A DNA stretch of 64,000 bases from Endosaccharibacter trunci (GCA_024515975.1 JAMSKV010000009.1:62001-126000), one strand, 5' to 3'; counted from the first letter of the stretch, positions 1 to 9,062 are shown. The notes: generated by a model from the sequence alone, not told the origin. Made by a program: numbers and translations.

Positions 1-300
1 ATGTTCCAGCGCCAGGGCTCCGGCTTCCTGGGCTCGGCGCTGACCACGGCCGCGGGCGTCGCCGGCGGCGTCGTCGCGGGCAACGTGCTGATGGACATGT
101 TCGAGGGCCATCACGGTGGCGGGTTCGGCGGCGGCGGTGAATTCGCCGGCGGCGGCGAGACCATCATCAACAACAACTATGGCGATGCGGGAGCTGCCGG
201 CGATCCGTTCAACAATGGCGGCGGCGACATCGACCCGGATTTCAACGGCGGCGGCGGTGATTTCGGCGGCGGCGATTGGGGCGGCGACGACAATTTCTGA
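1..300 (+). CDS. C-terminal part of a glycine-rich DUF2076-like protein (5' end outside window)
   Basis: The first base of the window is an ATG, but the protein reads like the tail of a longer one, so the real start is probably upstream. A short hydrophobic segment (residues about 8-33, rich in Gly, Ala and Val) is followed by a glycine-rich tail with repeated GGG runs and Asp/Asn/Phe, ending at a TGA. Proteins of the DUF2076 family end this way, with an N-terminal helical domain that would lie outside the window. Function is not established. The hydrophobic GxxxG-like stretch suggests membrane or envelope association, which is inference. It converges on the gene ending at 338. Confidence 0.55.
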   Translation: MFQRQGSGFLGSALTTAAGVAGGVVAGNVLMDMFEGHHGGGFGGGGEFAGGGETIINNNYGDAGAAGDPFNNGGGDIDPDFNGGGGDFGGGDWGGDDNF

Positions 301-337
301 CCGCTGCTTCTAGATCGTCGGATGGGGCCGGGCGGGA

Positions 338-1234
338 TTACCCGTCTGGCCGCAGGCGCACCGAAACGGGGCAGTGATCGGACAAACGTTCCTTCATCTC
401 CGGATCGGTCTCGCGATACACCATCACGCGCAGACTGTCCGGCACCTCCCAGCGAGCTGCCGTGCCGCCCAGCAGAATCTGGTCGATGAAATCCTCGCCT
501 CCCCAGCACGGGCTGGCATGTCCCGCGGTCGCCACCAGCATCGGCGCGGCGTTCTCCAGACCGGTCAGCAGCGGATCGCCCGGCTGGAGATGGTGATTGA
601 AATCGCCGATCACCGCGAAGGCCGTCTTCTCCGCGGCGCGCGCTTCGATCCAGTGCTGGAGAACCGGCAATTGCAGCGTCAGCTTCCGGCACGCGCTGCG
701 CGGCGAAGACTGCAACGGCCCGTCGAAACACCCGCTCTTCAGATGCACCGCCAGCACGCGCATCCTCCTGCCGTCGAGCGACAGGGTCGCGTCGAGGCCT
801 GAGCGCAGCCGGTATTTCGCATCCGGAATCACGTCCAGGGCGGTCAGGTCGGGGTGGCGTTCCACGGCGATGCCGCGCCGGACCACGAGTGCGACCTTCT
901 GCAGCACGCCGTCGCCGGTGATGAAGAGCTGATAGCGCTCGGGTGGAAAGATCCGCGACACCAGATCGAGGCTGTCCACCTCTTCCAGCGCCACGACGTC
1001 GGCATCGAGACGCGCGGCATAACCCGCCAGCGTCGCGATGTCGTCGTCGCGCTTCGGTGCCGCGTCGGGCGGCAGTTCCGCGCCGCGCTGGGTCAGCCAT
1101 TCCATGTTCCAGGTGGCGATCTTGAACCCTGCCGCGGGCGCGTCCGCCCGGGCCGGAGCGACGAGGGTGGAGACGGCCGAGGCGGGCACGGCCAGGGCGG
1201 CCAGCAGCACGAGGCGGCGCAGGAGCCAAATCAT
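338..1234 (-). CDS. Secreted endonuclease/exonuclease/phosphatase-fold protein
   Basis: The 298-residue protein begins with a signal peptide (residues 1 to about 31, ending in an ARA-type site), so it acts in the periplasm or outside. The rest carries the full metal-dependent EEP set: WNMEW (N43, E45), the Glu pair at 84-85, AVHLKSG (H164), GDFN (D211, N213) and SDHCPV (D286, H287). Members cut phosphodiester bonds in nucleic acids, or phosphoesters of lipids and sugars; the substrate here cannot be read from sequence. The ATG at 1234 overlaps the stop of the carbonic anhydrase gene (ATGA), which indicates translational coupling. A longer in-frame extension exists, but it would lie inside the carbonic anhydrase gene and lacks a signal peptide. 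Confidence 0.85.
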   Translation of the reverse strand: MIWLLRRLVLLAALAVPASAVSTLVAPARADAPAAGFKIATWNMEWLTQRGAELPPDAAPKRDDDIATLAGYAARLDADVVALEEVDSLDLVSRIFPPERYQLFITGDGVLQKVALVVRRGIAVERHPDLTALDVIPDAKYRLRSGLDATLSLDGRRMRVLAVHLKSGCFDGPLQSSPRSACRKLTLQLPVLQHWIEARAAEKTAFAVIGDFNHHLQPGDPLLTGLENAAPMLVATAGHASPCWGGEDFIDQILLGGTAARWEVPDSLRVMVYRETDPEMKERLSDHCPVSVRLRPDG

Positions 1235-1908
1235 GCGCCCGCGCGCAGCATTTCGATGACGTCCGGAACCGCTCGCGCCTCCCGGCTCGCGCCGTCGAAC
1301 ACGCGGACCGTGCCGGTCGGAATGTCGTAGAGCCATCCCATCAGCGTCAGCCGCCCATCCGCCACGCGGGCGGCCACGGCCGGATGGGTGCGCAGATGGT
1401 CGATCTGCAACAGAACATTGTGTTCCGCCACCGCCTGGAGCTTGTCCGCCCCGTTCGCGTCGTGATGCAGCGCCTCGCACACCGCATGCGCCGCATCGGC
1501 GTGGCGCAGCCAGGAGGACACGGTCGGCATGGCGTCGAGACCGCTGGAAGCAGGATCGAGCAGCGCCTTCATCGCCCCGCAATCCGAATGGCCGCAGACG
1601 ATGATGTTGCGCACGCCCAGCGCCAGCACGGCGTATTCGATCGCCGCGGACACGCCGCCCAGCATCTCGCCGTAGGGTGGGACGATGTTGCCGATATTGC
1701 GCAGCACGAACAGCGTGCCCGGCTCGCTCTGCGTGATCAGTTCCGGACTGATGCGGCTGTCCGCGCAGGTGATCAGCAGCGTGTGCGGCGCCTGACCCTG
1801 CGCCAGCGCATCGAACAGGTCGCGTTTCTCAGGATACACGCGGGTCGAGAAATCCTGCACGCCTTCGAGCAGCGACAGCAGGTCGTGGGGCGGGTGCGGC
1901 GCAGTCAT
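1231..1908 (-). CDS. Beta-class carbonic anhydrase
   Basis: The 225-residue protein interconverts CO2 and bicarbonate in the cytoplasm. It shows the beta-class zinc site: C48 in CADSR, then H107 and C110 in the CGHSDCG segment. The Asp50/Arg52 dyad next to the first cysteine is intact, so the enzyme should be active. Length is typical. The ATG is preceded by a GGAG ribosome-binding site. Bicarbonate feeds carboxylases such as acetyl-CoA carboxylase, whose alpha subunit is also in this window. The gene diverges from the NAD regulator and is coupled to the secreted EEP-fold gene downstream. Confidence 0.93.
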   Translation of the reverse strand: MTAPHPPHDLLSLLEGVQDFSTRVYPEKRDLFDALAQGQAPHTLLITCADSRISPELITQSEPGTLFVLRNIGNIVPPYGEMLGGVSAAIEYAVLALGVRNIIVCGHSDCGAMKALLDPASSGLDAMPTVSSWLRHADAAHAVCEALHHDANGADKLQAVAEHNVLLQIDHLRTHPAVAARVADGRLTLMGWLYDIPTGTVRVFDGASREARAVPDVIEMLRAGA

Positions 1909-2044
1909 GAACGATCACTCCAGCCGAAAGCCCCTGGGCCGAGCGCCCTTGAGCCGTTAGATGCGGAATCGCCGCCGGTTCACGGACCGGGCGGCGCGCG
2001 ATCCATCATGCCGGAGCCGGGACGCGGGCGGAAAGGGCGGGACC

Positions 2045-2956
2045 ATGGAAGCGGCGTTCAAGGCGGATCTGACGGCGGTGCTGGTCGCGGTGCACCCGGC
2101 TCCTGACGGGCGCGGCGTGCTGCCCGTGGTGCTGACCCTGGCCGACGGCGCGCTGCCGGCCGGCCCGCTTGCACCCGAACATCGTTCGCTCCAGGCCGGG
2201 CTGCGGTCTTGGGTGGAACACACCACCCGGCATCCGCTGGGCCATGTGGAACAACTCTACACCTTCGCGGATCGCGACCGCACGCGCGAGGGTGGCGGTG
2301 ATCCGGTCCGGGCGATCTCGATCTCCTATCTGGCGCTCACACGCACCACGCCGGAGGAAACCGGCTGGGTCGATTGGTATGCGCATTTCCCGTGGGAGGA
2401 TCAGCGCGGCGAGGCCGGGCGTCGCCTGCTGGCCGCCCTGTCCGCACGGCTGGACGCCTGGTGCAGGGAGGCGCCGGATGCGCTCCGGGAGACCCGCCTG
2501 AAGCGGGTCAGCGGCGCGTTTTCCGCCGGAGACTGGCAGGACGAGCTGGTTCTCCAGCGCTACGAGCTTTTGTTCGAGGCGGGGCTGGTGCCGGAAGCCG
2601 GCGGCGCATTGTTCGAGCCTGCGGGACGGCCGATGCCGCGCGACCATCGCCGCATCCTCGCCACCGGGATCGCCCGTCTCCGCGCCAAGATCAAATACCG
2701 CCCGGTGTTCTTCGAATTGCTGCCGGAACGGTTCACCTTTCTGGAGCTGCAGGATACGGTGGAGGCGCTGTCGGGCGTGCGTCTGCACAAGCCGAATTTC
2801 CGTCGCCTGATCGCCCAGCAGAACCTGATCGAGGATACCGGTCAGATCAGTGCCGACCGTCCCGGCCGTCCGGCCAAGCTGCTCCGGTTCCGGCGCGAGA
2901 TCCTCGAGGCGAGGGCGATCGCCGGCACCAAGCTTCCCCTCCTGCCCACGCGATGA
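2045..2956 (+). CDS. NrtR/NadQ-like transcriptional regulator of NAD biosynthesis, degenerate Nudix domain
   Basis: The 303-residue protein has an N-terminal Nudix-like fold (about residues 1-150). It lacks the catalytic GX5EX7REUXEEXGU box, so it probably senses a nucleotide rather than hydrolysing one. The C-terminal part (about 215-295) matches the winged-helix DNA-binding region of NrtR-type regulators, with Lys/Arg-rich AKIKYRPV, an FTFLELQ helix, NFRRLI and a closing GRPAKLLRFR segment. NrtR and related NadQ proteins bind ADP-ribose or NAD and repress NAD genes. The nadABC operon lies 3.6 kb downstream with a palindrome at its promoter. The ATG at 2045 follows a GGAAAGGG site; an upstream in-frame start lacks one. 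The direct link to nadABC is inference. Confidence 0.75.
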   Translation: MEAAFKADLTAVLVAVHPAPDGRGVLPVVLTLADGALPAGPLAPEHRSLQAGLRSWVEHTTRHPLGHVEQLYTFADRDRTREGGGDPVRAISISYLALTRTTPEETGWVDWYAHFPWEDQRGEAGRRLLAALSARLDAWCREAPDALRETRLKRVSGAFSAGDWQDELVLQRYELLFEAGLVPEAGGALFEPAGRPMPRDHRRILATGIARLRAKIKYRPVFFELLPERFTFLELQDTVEALSGVRLHKPNFRRLIAQQNLIEDTGQISADRPGRPAKLLRFRREILEARAIAGTKLPLLPTR

Positions 2957-2969
2957 ACGGAAACCGCCC

Positions 2970-3707
2970 ATGCTCCGCGCCATTCTGCTCGCCTGCACCG
3001 TGCTTCTCGCCGCACCTGTCGCGGCTTCGGCGCGCGTGCCCGATCTCGAACCCGCCCAGCACCGCGATTTCGACCACTACACCCTGGCCCTGAGCTGGAC
3101 TCCCGGCTTCTGCGCCGAAGGAAGCTGCACCGCGCAGACCGCGCAGACGTTGCTGATCGGGTTGCACGGGCTTTGGGCGTCGCTTCCCGACACGCTGCGC
3201 GATCGCGGCATCCAGAACCGGGAGTGGTGGGCGAAGGGTTGCGACTATTTCCATCGCAGCCGCGCCTATCCGTCCCTGCCGGTCGCGCTGCGCCGCCGCC
3301 TGGCGGAGATCATGCCGCAAACCGCGCATGATCTGTTGCGGCACGAATACGACAAGCATGTGCAGTGCTTCGGTTTCGACACGCCGGAGTTCTTCCAGAC
3401 AGCGATCGCGATGCACGATCTGGTCGCGAACAGTCCGTTCGGCGAAGAGCTCGTCGCGGAGAGCGGAAAGACGGTCGCGCGCACCGACCTGCTGGCTGCC
3501 TTCGCGCGGGATTTCCACACCGATCATCCGCGCGCGCTGCAACTGCAATGTCATGTCGATCACGACGGCAGCGCGGTGCTGTCGCAGCTCTGGATCACCG
3601 TTCGCCACGACAAGATCGCGGACTTTCCGGCGCCAGACAGCCTGATGGACTCGCCCGTGCCGCAGGACAACTGCCCGGCCCGGTTCACCGTCTCGTCCTG
3701 GAACTGA
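2970..3707 (+). CDS. Secreted ribonuclease T2 family protein
   Basis: The 245-residue protein has a signal peptide (residues 1 to about 21) and the two catalytic segments of RNase T2 enzymes. The first is LHGLW with H66. The second is HEYDKHVQC with H125, E126, K129 and H130, a variant of the usual HEWEKHGTC. These enzymes cleave single-stranded RNA through 2',3'-cyclic phosphates and act in the periplasm (as E. coli RNase I) or outside the cell. Cysteines at about 48, 53, 91 and 133 could form disulfides. The start is 14 bases after the NAD regulator, so the two may share a transcript; both concern nucleotide supply, which may be coincidence. Confidence 0.88.
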   Translation: MLRAILLACTVLLAAPVAASARVPDLEPAQHRDFDHYTLALSWTPGFCAEGSCTAQTAQTLLIGLHGLWASLPDTLRDRGIQNREWWAKGCDYFHRSRAYPSLPVALRRRLAEIMPQTAHDLLRHEYDKHVQCFGFDTPEFFQTAIAMHDLVANSPFGEELVAESGKTVARTDLLAAFARDFHTDHPRALQLQCHVDHDGSAVLSQLWITVRHDKIADFPAPDSLMDSPVPQDNCPARFTVSSWN

Positions 3708-4027
3708 CAATGGGAGCAGGGCCGGGTACTCAGTCCGAAGAGACCGCAGGAGAACGTTTCCACAGGCAACGCCGCGCGTGTCCGTTGTGCAAGCGATGAG
3801 AACGCGTGGGGCGCGTGTTACGCGTCCCGCCTGTCGTCGGGCTCCAGGCGTTCCGGACGATAAACGTCGCGATCCTGCTGGTGATGAATGTGTGGGCGTG
3901 CGCCGATAGCCCGGGCGCGCGAATCGTAACGAAACGATCACGAGACGGAATTGCCGCTTCTCCATAGGTTCCCGCCGCGATCGAAGATCTGCAAGGCTTG
4001 CCGGATCGATCGCGGAACGGAAGAGTG
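3708..4027. other. Intergenic region between RNase T2 and the TonB-dependent receptor
   Basis: No supported gene in these 320 bases. An imperfect hairpin lies at 3808-3828 (nine-base arms GGGGCGCGT and ACGCGTCCC, one G-U pair, loop GTT), without a U tract. It could stop the upstream transcript or be part of the receptor leader. I could not identify a convincing promoter or an iron-box-like element. Confidence 0.5.
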
Positions 4028-6367
4028 ATGAAGATCCGAGATTTCCTGCTGGCGAATGTCTGCCTGTTTGCCCTGTGCGCACCGGCGGCGCGTGCGCAGG
4101 TCGCAGCCGCTTCCGACGTCAAAGCGACGCAGACGGGCGCAAACGCCGCGCAGAGCAATGCCGGATCGGAATCGGTGGTGGTTCTGGGCCACGGCGCGTC
4201 GCGACAGACCCAGACCGTGACGCGCACGGCGATCCAGAGCGTGGCGCCCGGCACCAGCCCGCTCAAGGTGCTGAGCAAGCTGCCGGGCGTGATGTTCACC
4301 TCGTCCGACCCGCTCGGGTCCTATGAATGGTCGCAGCAGATCATCATCCGCGGCTTCGACCAAAGTCGTCTCGGCTTCACCATGGATGGTGTGCCGCTCG
4401 GCAATCTCGCTTACGGCAACGATGACGGTCTTTCGATCGGCCGTGCGCTGCAGACCGAAAACAACGGGCCTGCCACGCTGGCGCAGGGCGCCGGCGCGGT
4501 CAGCGTCGCCGCGTCCAACGATCTCGGCGGCGCCGTGCAGTTCACCTCGATCGATCCCACGGACGCGTTCGGCGCCGATGTCGCCGGCACGGTCGGTTCT
4601 TCCGGAACCTACCGCACCTTCCTGCGCGTCAATTCCGGCATCCTGCCCGGTGGCGGCAAGCTTTATGCGAGCTACGACTATCAGGACGCCAACAAGTGGA
4701 AGGGCGACGGCGTCCAGAAGCAGCAGCAGGCGAACGCGAAGTTCGTGCAGCCGCTCGGGGAAAAATACAAGTTGACGATCTTCGGCGACTATTCGCTGCG
4801 GCACGAGAACGACTACCAGGACCTGTCTCCGGCGACGATCCGCCAGTACGGCTACGGCATCGACAACATCACCGGCAATTATGCGCTGGCGAAGCAGATC
4901 GCCTATGCCTATCAGAACGGCACCGCGTTTCCCGCAGGCATCCTGCCCACGAGCGGCGGTCCGCAGGATCTGGAATACTACAATGCCGCCGGCCTGCGCG
5001 AAGACGTGCTCGGCTATGGTCGTCTCGACGCGCAGTTCACGAACCGCCTGAGCGGCTTTGCCATGGTGTACGGACACACCGATACCGGCGAGGGCGTGTG
5101 GGTGACGCCGTATTCGCCGACGCCGGCCACGCTTGGCGGCTCGCCTCTGTCCACGCGTACGACCGAATACGACATCCACCGCGAGGGCTTCATCGGCAGC
5201 CTGTCCTATGCGATCGGCCGTCACACGATCGAGGGCGGTTTCTGGTTCGAGAACAACATCTTTGAGCAGGCGCGCCGCTACTATCCGCTCGCGCTTTCTG
5301 GCACGCCGGACAGCACCTACTGGTATCGTGGGAACGCCTACGAGACCGCGTGGCAAGGCAACTACGGCACAAAGACCTATCAGGTGCATCTGCAGGATAC
5401 CTGGCAGATCATGCCAGCCCTGAAGCTGAATTACGGCTTCAAGTCCCTGATCGTCGACAATACCGCCCGGGCGCTTCCGGGCAACTATCTCGGCACGCCG
5501 ACGCCGAACACCTATCCGTCCGGCAGCATCGAGGCGAGCAACGGTTTCCTGCCGCAGATCGGCGCGAATTATCGCATCGACCGCCACAACGAGATCTTCG
5601 CCGACTTCGCCCGCAACATGGCGGCTTTCGACAATTCGGCCACCGGTGCGACCAGCCCGTTCGCCACCACCGTCGCCGGCTACAACGCTATCAAGGGCCA
5701 CCTCGATCCCGAGATGTCGTACACCGAGGAGCTCGGCTGGCGCTTCCATAATCGCACGCTACAGACGTCGCTGACCGGCTACTACGTCGAGTTCGAGAAC
5801 CGCCTGCTGTCCATTACCCAGGGCACCGGCATCCAGGGCAATGCCGCTGCGCTGGCCAATGTCGGCGGCGTCACCTCGCGCGGCATCGAAGCGGCGGTGA
5901 ACTATCTGTTCGCGCCGAACTGGTCGATCTACGGCTCCTATGCCTTCGACGACAGCCGCTACAACGACGACGTCACCTCCGGCAGCACGACCTACCGCAC
6001 CGCCGGTAAGAACGTGGTCGCCACGCCGCGCAATCTCGCCAACATCCAAATCGGCTACGACAATGGCGCAATCTGGGGCAACGTGCTGATGCAGTTCCAG
6101 GACCGGCGCTACTACACCTACACCAACGATCAGGGCGTGGCGCCGAACGCGATCTTCAACCTGAACGCCGGCTACCGCTTCGTGAACGTGACCGGCGTGC
6201 TGCACGGCGTCGACGCGCAGGTCAACGTCACTAACCTTTTCGACAAGCGCTATGTCGCCTCGGTCGGCACCAACGGATTCGTGTTCAGCGATCCGACCGC
6301 CACCTTCGCGACGCTGCAGGCCGGCGCGCCGCGCATGGTGTTCTTCACCCTGCGGAAGCATTTCTGA
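4028..6367 (+). CDS. TonB-dependent outer membrane receptor
   Basis: The 779-residue protein has a signal peptide ending near AARAQ, a TonB-box-like ESVVVLG segment, and a plug domain with LSKLPGVMF and IIIRGFDQSRLGFTMDGVPL. A 22-strand-type barrel rich in aromatic and Asn/Tyr residues follows, ending in KHF with the terminal aromatic residue typical of outer-membrane barrels. Such receptors import iron chelates, vitamins or other scarce ligands, driven by TonB/ExbB/ExbD. No transporter, TonB, FecR or sigma gene lies beside it, so the ligand cannot be guessed. The ATG at 4028 starts the signal peptide directly. A strong intrinsic terminator follows at 6410. Confidence 0.92.
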   Translation: MKIRDFLLANVCLFALCAPAARAQVAAASDVKATQTGANAAQSNAGSESVVVLGHGASRQTQTVTRTAIQSVAPGTSPLKVLSKLPGVMFTSSDPLGSYEWSQQIIIRGFDQSRLGFTMDGVPLGNLAYGNDDGLSIGRALQTENNGPATLAQGAGAVSVAASNDLGGAVQFTSIDPTDAFGADVAGTVGSSGTYRTFLRVNSGILPGGGKLYASYDYQDANKWKGDGVQKQQQANAKFVQPLGEKYKLTIFGDYSLRHENDYQDLSPATIRQYGYGIDNITGNYALAKQIAYAYQNGTAFPAGILPTSGGPQDLEYYNAAGLREDVLGYGRLDAQFTNRLSGFAMVYGHTDTGEGVWVTPYSPTPATLGGSPLSTRTTEYDIHREGFIGSLSYAIGRHTIEGGFWFENNIFEQARRYYPLALSGTPDSTYWYRGNAYETAWQGNYGTKTYQVHLQDTWQIMPALKLNYGFKSLIVDNTARALPGNYLGTPTPNTYPSGSIEASNGFLPQIGANYRIDRHNEIFADFARNMAAFDNSATGATSPFATTVAGYNAIKGHLDPEMSYTEELGWRFHNRTLQTSLTGYYVEFENRLLSITQGTGIQGNAAALANVGGVTSRGIEAAVNYLFAPNWSIYGSYAFDDSRYNDDVTSGSTTYRTAGKNVVATPRNLANIQIGYDNGAIWGNVLMQFQDRRYYTYTNDQGVAPNAIFNLNAGYRFVNVTGVLHGVDAQVNVTNLFDKRYVASVGTNGFVFSDPTATFATLQAGAPRMVFFTLRKHF

Positions 6368-6409
6368 TCCGAAGCGCACCTTGCGCGGAGCAGTAAGTCG
6401 CCGCATGGA

Positions 6410-6443
6410 CCCGCGCCCCGGCTAAGGCTGGGCGCGGGTTTTC
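6410..6443 (+). terminator. Rho-independent terminator after the TonB-dependent receptor
   Basis: Perfect nine-base arms CCCGCGCCC (6410-6418) and GGGCGCGGG (6430-6438), an 11-base loop, then TTTTC. It separates the receptor transcript from nadABC. Confidence 0.85.
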
Positions 6444-6522
6444 GCGTCGCCTCTTGACGAAACGCCGCGCATTACCCTCATTCTCTCCTGGGCGCTGGGT
6501 GGCGCCTTTTCTCGACCCACCC

Positions 6523-6543
6523 TTATACTCAGTTTGAGAATTA
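6523..6543. promoter_or_regulatory. Candidate promoter/operator of nadABC
   Basis: An imperfect inverted repeat with arms TTATACTCA (6523-6531) and TGAGAATTA (6535-6543), 7 of 9 positions symmetric, core CTCA-GTT-TGAG. The left arm contains TATACT, a good -10 hexamer, so a bound repressor would block RNA polymerase. The right arm runs into the AGGAA ribosome-binding site of nadA. No good -35 is visible at the matching distance. The NrtR/NadQ-like protein encoded at 2045 is the obvious candidate to bind here, which is inference. Confidence 0.5.
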
Positions 6544-6555
6544 GGAACCGCCCTC

Positions 6556-7533
6556 GTGAACCACATCGTCTCGCCTCGCAATCCGTCGCTCTATGACCGC
6601 GTCAGCCGGGTCGTGCCGCCGATGGAATGGGCGTTGTTCGAGGACGATATCGAGGCGATCCTGCGCCTGAAGCGCGAGCGCAATGCGGTGATCCTGGCGC
6701 ACAACTACCAGACCCCGGAGATCTTTCACTGCGTGTCCGACATCGTCGGCGATAGCCTGGCGCTGGCGCGCGAGGCGCAGACCGTCGAAGCCGACGTGAT
6801 CGTCATGGCCGGCGTACATTTCATGGCAGAGACGGCCAAGCTCTTGAATCCGAACAAGACCGTTCTGATCCCGGACATGGCGGCCGGCTGTTCGCTGGCG
6901 GATTCCATCACCGCCGCCGACGTCCGCGCGTTGCGCGCCGCGCATCCCGGCGTGCCTGTGGTGACCTATGTGAACACGTCCGCCGCGGTGAAGGCGGAAA
7001 GCGACCTGTGCTGCACCTCGGGCAACGCGAAGCGCATCGTGGAAAGCCTCGGCACCGACAGCGTGATCATGATCCCGGACGAGTTCCTGGCCCGGAACAT
7101 CGGCAAGGAAACCGGCGTGCGCATGATCACCTGGGCCGGCCATTGCGAAGTGCATGAGCGGTTCACCCCGGGCGAGATTCGTCGCATGCGCCAGGAGCAT
7201 CCGGGCGTGGTGGTGCTGGCGCATCCGGAGTGCCCGCCGGAAGTGGTCGCGGAAGCCGATTTCGCGGGCTCGACGGCGCATATGTCGGACTTCGTCGCCA
7301 GCGGCAAGGCGGAGAAGGTGGTGCTCATCACCGAATGCTCGATGAGCGACAACCTCGCCGTGCAGCATCCGAAGATCGAGTTCATCCGTCCGTGCAACCT
7401 GTGCCCGCATATGAAGCGCATCACCCTCCCGGCGATCCGCCACGCGCTGGAAACCATGACCACCGAGGTCACCATCGAGCCGCATCTGGCCGATCGTGCC
7501 CGCGCGGCCGTGGAGCGCATGCTGGCGATCTGA
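6556..7533 (+). CDS. nadA: Quinolinate synthase A
   Basis: The 325-residue enzyme condenses iminoaspartate (from NadB) with dihydroxyacetone phosphate to give quinolinate, the second step of de novo NAD synthesis. It should carry a 4Fe-4S cluster bound by three cysteines, matching C112 (AAGCSLAD), C197 (GHCEVH) and C283 (CNLCPHMKR). The substrate-binding AHNYQ, SDIVGDSL and TYVNTSA segments are intact. The start is a GTG with AGGAA eight bases upstream; the next in-frame ATG would remove about 22 residues. It is the first gene of nadA-nadB-nadC, with nadB 26 bases downstream. The operator-like palindrome just upstream suggests repression by NAD status. Confidence 0.96.
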   Translation: MNHIVSPRNPSLYDRVSRVVPPMEWALFEDDIEAILRLKRERNAVILAHNYQTPEIFHCVSDIVGDSLALAREAQTVEADVIVMAGVHFMAETAKLLNPNKTVLIPDMAAGCSLADSITAADVRALRAAHPGVPVVTYVNTSAAVKAESDLCCTSGNAKRIVESLGTDSVIMIPDEFLARNIGKETGVRMITWAGHCEVHERFTPGEIRRMRQEHPGVVVLAHPECPPEVVAEADFAGSTAHMSDFVASGKAEKVVLITECSMSDNLAVQHPKIEFIRPCNLCPHMKRITLPAIRHALETMTTEVTIEPHLADRARAAVERMLAI

Positions 7534-7559
7534 CGAAGGCGGGCGGGAAGGCCCACACC

Positions 7560-9062
7560 ATGCTGATCCCCTCCGGCCAACCGGTGATCGTCGGCAGCGG
7601 CCTTGCCGGGCTGCTCTGCGCGCTGTCGCTGCTGCCGCGCCCGTGCACGCTGGTGACGGCCGGGACCCTCGGCGAGCACACCTCCAGCGCCTGGGCCCAG
7701 GGCGGCATCGCCGCCGTGATGGGGCAGGGCGATAGCATCGAGGCGCATGTTGCCGACACGATCGCGGCTGGCGACGGGCTGTGCGATTCCGACGCGGTTC
7801 GACGCATTGTCGGCGCCGGCCCGGAGGTGGTTCGCCTGCTGGACCGTCTCGGCGTGCGGTTCGATCGAGCCCCGGACGGAACGCTCGCGCTGGGGCTGGA
7901 GGCCGCGCACAGCCATCGTCGCATCGTGCATGCGGAAGGCGATTCGACCGGCGCCGTGATCGTCCGTGTCCTGGCCGAGAGGGTACGGGCGGAACCTGCC
8001 ATCACGGTGCTGGACCGGACCCGCCTGCTGAGCATCGAGACCGACGGCGCCGTGCGCGCGGCGCATCTGCAACGCGACGGACGCCGCTTCCGCGTTCCCA
8101 CCGCCGGCGTGGTTCTGGCAACGGGCGGCGTCGGCGGCCTGTTTGACGACACCACCAACCCGCTCGGCTCCATCGGCAGCGGTCTCGCTGCCGCGTCTCG
8201 CGCCGGCGCTGTCCTGGGCGATCTGGAATTCGTGCAATTCCACCCGACGGCGCTGGCGGCAGGGCCGGGAGGCGGCCCGCCTTTGCCGCTGATCAGCGAA
8301 GCGGTGCGGGGCGAGGGCGCGACGCTGATCGACGAGACCGGGGCGCGCTTCACCGAGGAGCTGGCCCCGCGTGATGTCGTGTCGCGTGCCGTGTGGCATC
8401 ACCTCGCCCTCGGGCACGCGGTGTTTCTCGATGCGCGTCAGGCTCTGGGCGACCGCTTTGCCGCGCGTTTTCCGGGCATCGACCGCATCTGCCGCGCGAA
8501 CGGGATCGATCCCGCCCGCATGCCGATCCCGATCCGGCCTGCCGCGCATTATCACATGGGCGGCATCGTCGTGGATGCCGACGGACGCAGTTCCGTGCCC
8601 GGCCTGTTGGCCTGCGGCGAGGCGGCCTGCACCGGCCTGCACGGCGCGAACCGGCTGGCCAGCAATTCGCTGCTCGAAGCCGCCAGCGGCGCCGTCGCGG
8701 TGGCGAAGATTCTGGCGCCGGAACCGGACGCGGCGGGAACGGTCTCGGAGGGCGGTGCTGCCGTGGCGGCCGCACCCCTCGCCGTACCGGTTCGAACCAT
8801 CATGACCCGTGCGGCCGGCGTCCTGCGCGACGAGGATGGTCTTGCCGCCGCCGTGCGGGTGTTGGCGCCCGAAGCGCTGCGCGACGATACCGCGCTGGTC
8901 GGGTTCCTGATCGCCTTGTCCGCGCTCGACCGGCGCGAGAGCCGCGGCGGCCATTTCCGCACCGACCACCCCGAACCGGCGCCGGACGCCGTGCGCCATC
9001 GTCTCACCCTGCGCGACGTGCTCGACCGCGTCGGCAGCGAACCGGAAAGAGCGGCTTCCTGA
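7560..9062 (+). CDS. nadB: L-aspartate oxidase
   Basis: The 500-residue flavoenzyme oxidises L-aspartate to iminoaspartate, which NadA uses. The N-terminal FAD dinucleotide-binding motif VGSGLAGL is at residues 11-18, followed by SSAWAQGGI. The succinate dehydrogenase-like FAD and capping regions are present: [29 protein letters not shown], and [16 protein letters not shown] near residue 370. The C-terminal helical domain is shorter than in E. coli NadB (about 540 residues) but complete. The ATG at 7560 begins directly with the FAD-binding strand. Its stop overlaps the start of nadC by one base (TGATG), so the last two genes are translationally coupled. Confidence 0.96.
   Translation: MLIPSGQPVIVGSGLAGLLCALSLLPRPCTLVTAGTLGEHTSSAWAQGGIAAVMGQGDSIEAHVADTIAAGDGLCDSDAVRRIVGAGPEVVRLLDRLGVRFDRAPDGTLALGLEAAHSHRRIVHAEGDSTGAVIVRVLAERVRAEPAITVLDRTRLLSIETDGAVRAAHLQRDGRRFRVPTAGVVLATGGVGGLFDDTTNPLGSIGSGLAAASRAGAVLGDLEFVQFHPTALAAGPGGGPPLPLISEAVRGEGATLIDETGARFTEELAPRDVVSRAVWHHLALGHAVFLDARQALGDRFAARFPGIDRICRANGIDPARMPIPIRPAAHYHMGGIVVDADGRSSVPGLLACGEAACTGLHGANRLASNSLLEAASGAVAVAKILAPEPDAAGTVSEGGAAVAAAPLAVPVRTIMTRAAGVLRDEDGLAAAVRVLAPEALRDDTALVGFLIALSALDRRESRGGHFRTDHPEPAPDAVRHRLTLRDVLDRVGSEPERAAS

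Noticed and set aside
3938-5749. A 603-residue minus-strand open frame opposite the TonB-dependent receptor
   Set aside because: Low-complexity Arg/Ala/Val composition without motifs; an antisense shadow of the receptor.
6966-8999. A 677-residue minus-strand open frame opposite nadA and nadB
   Set aside because: No motifs and no ribosome-binding site, lying entirely over two clear enzymes.
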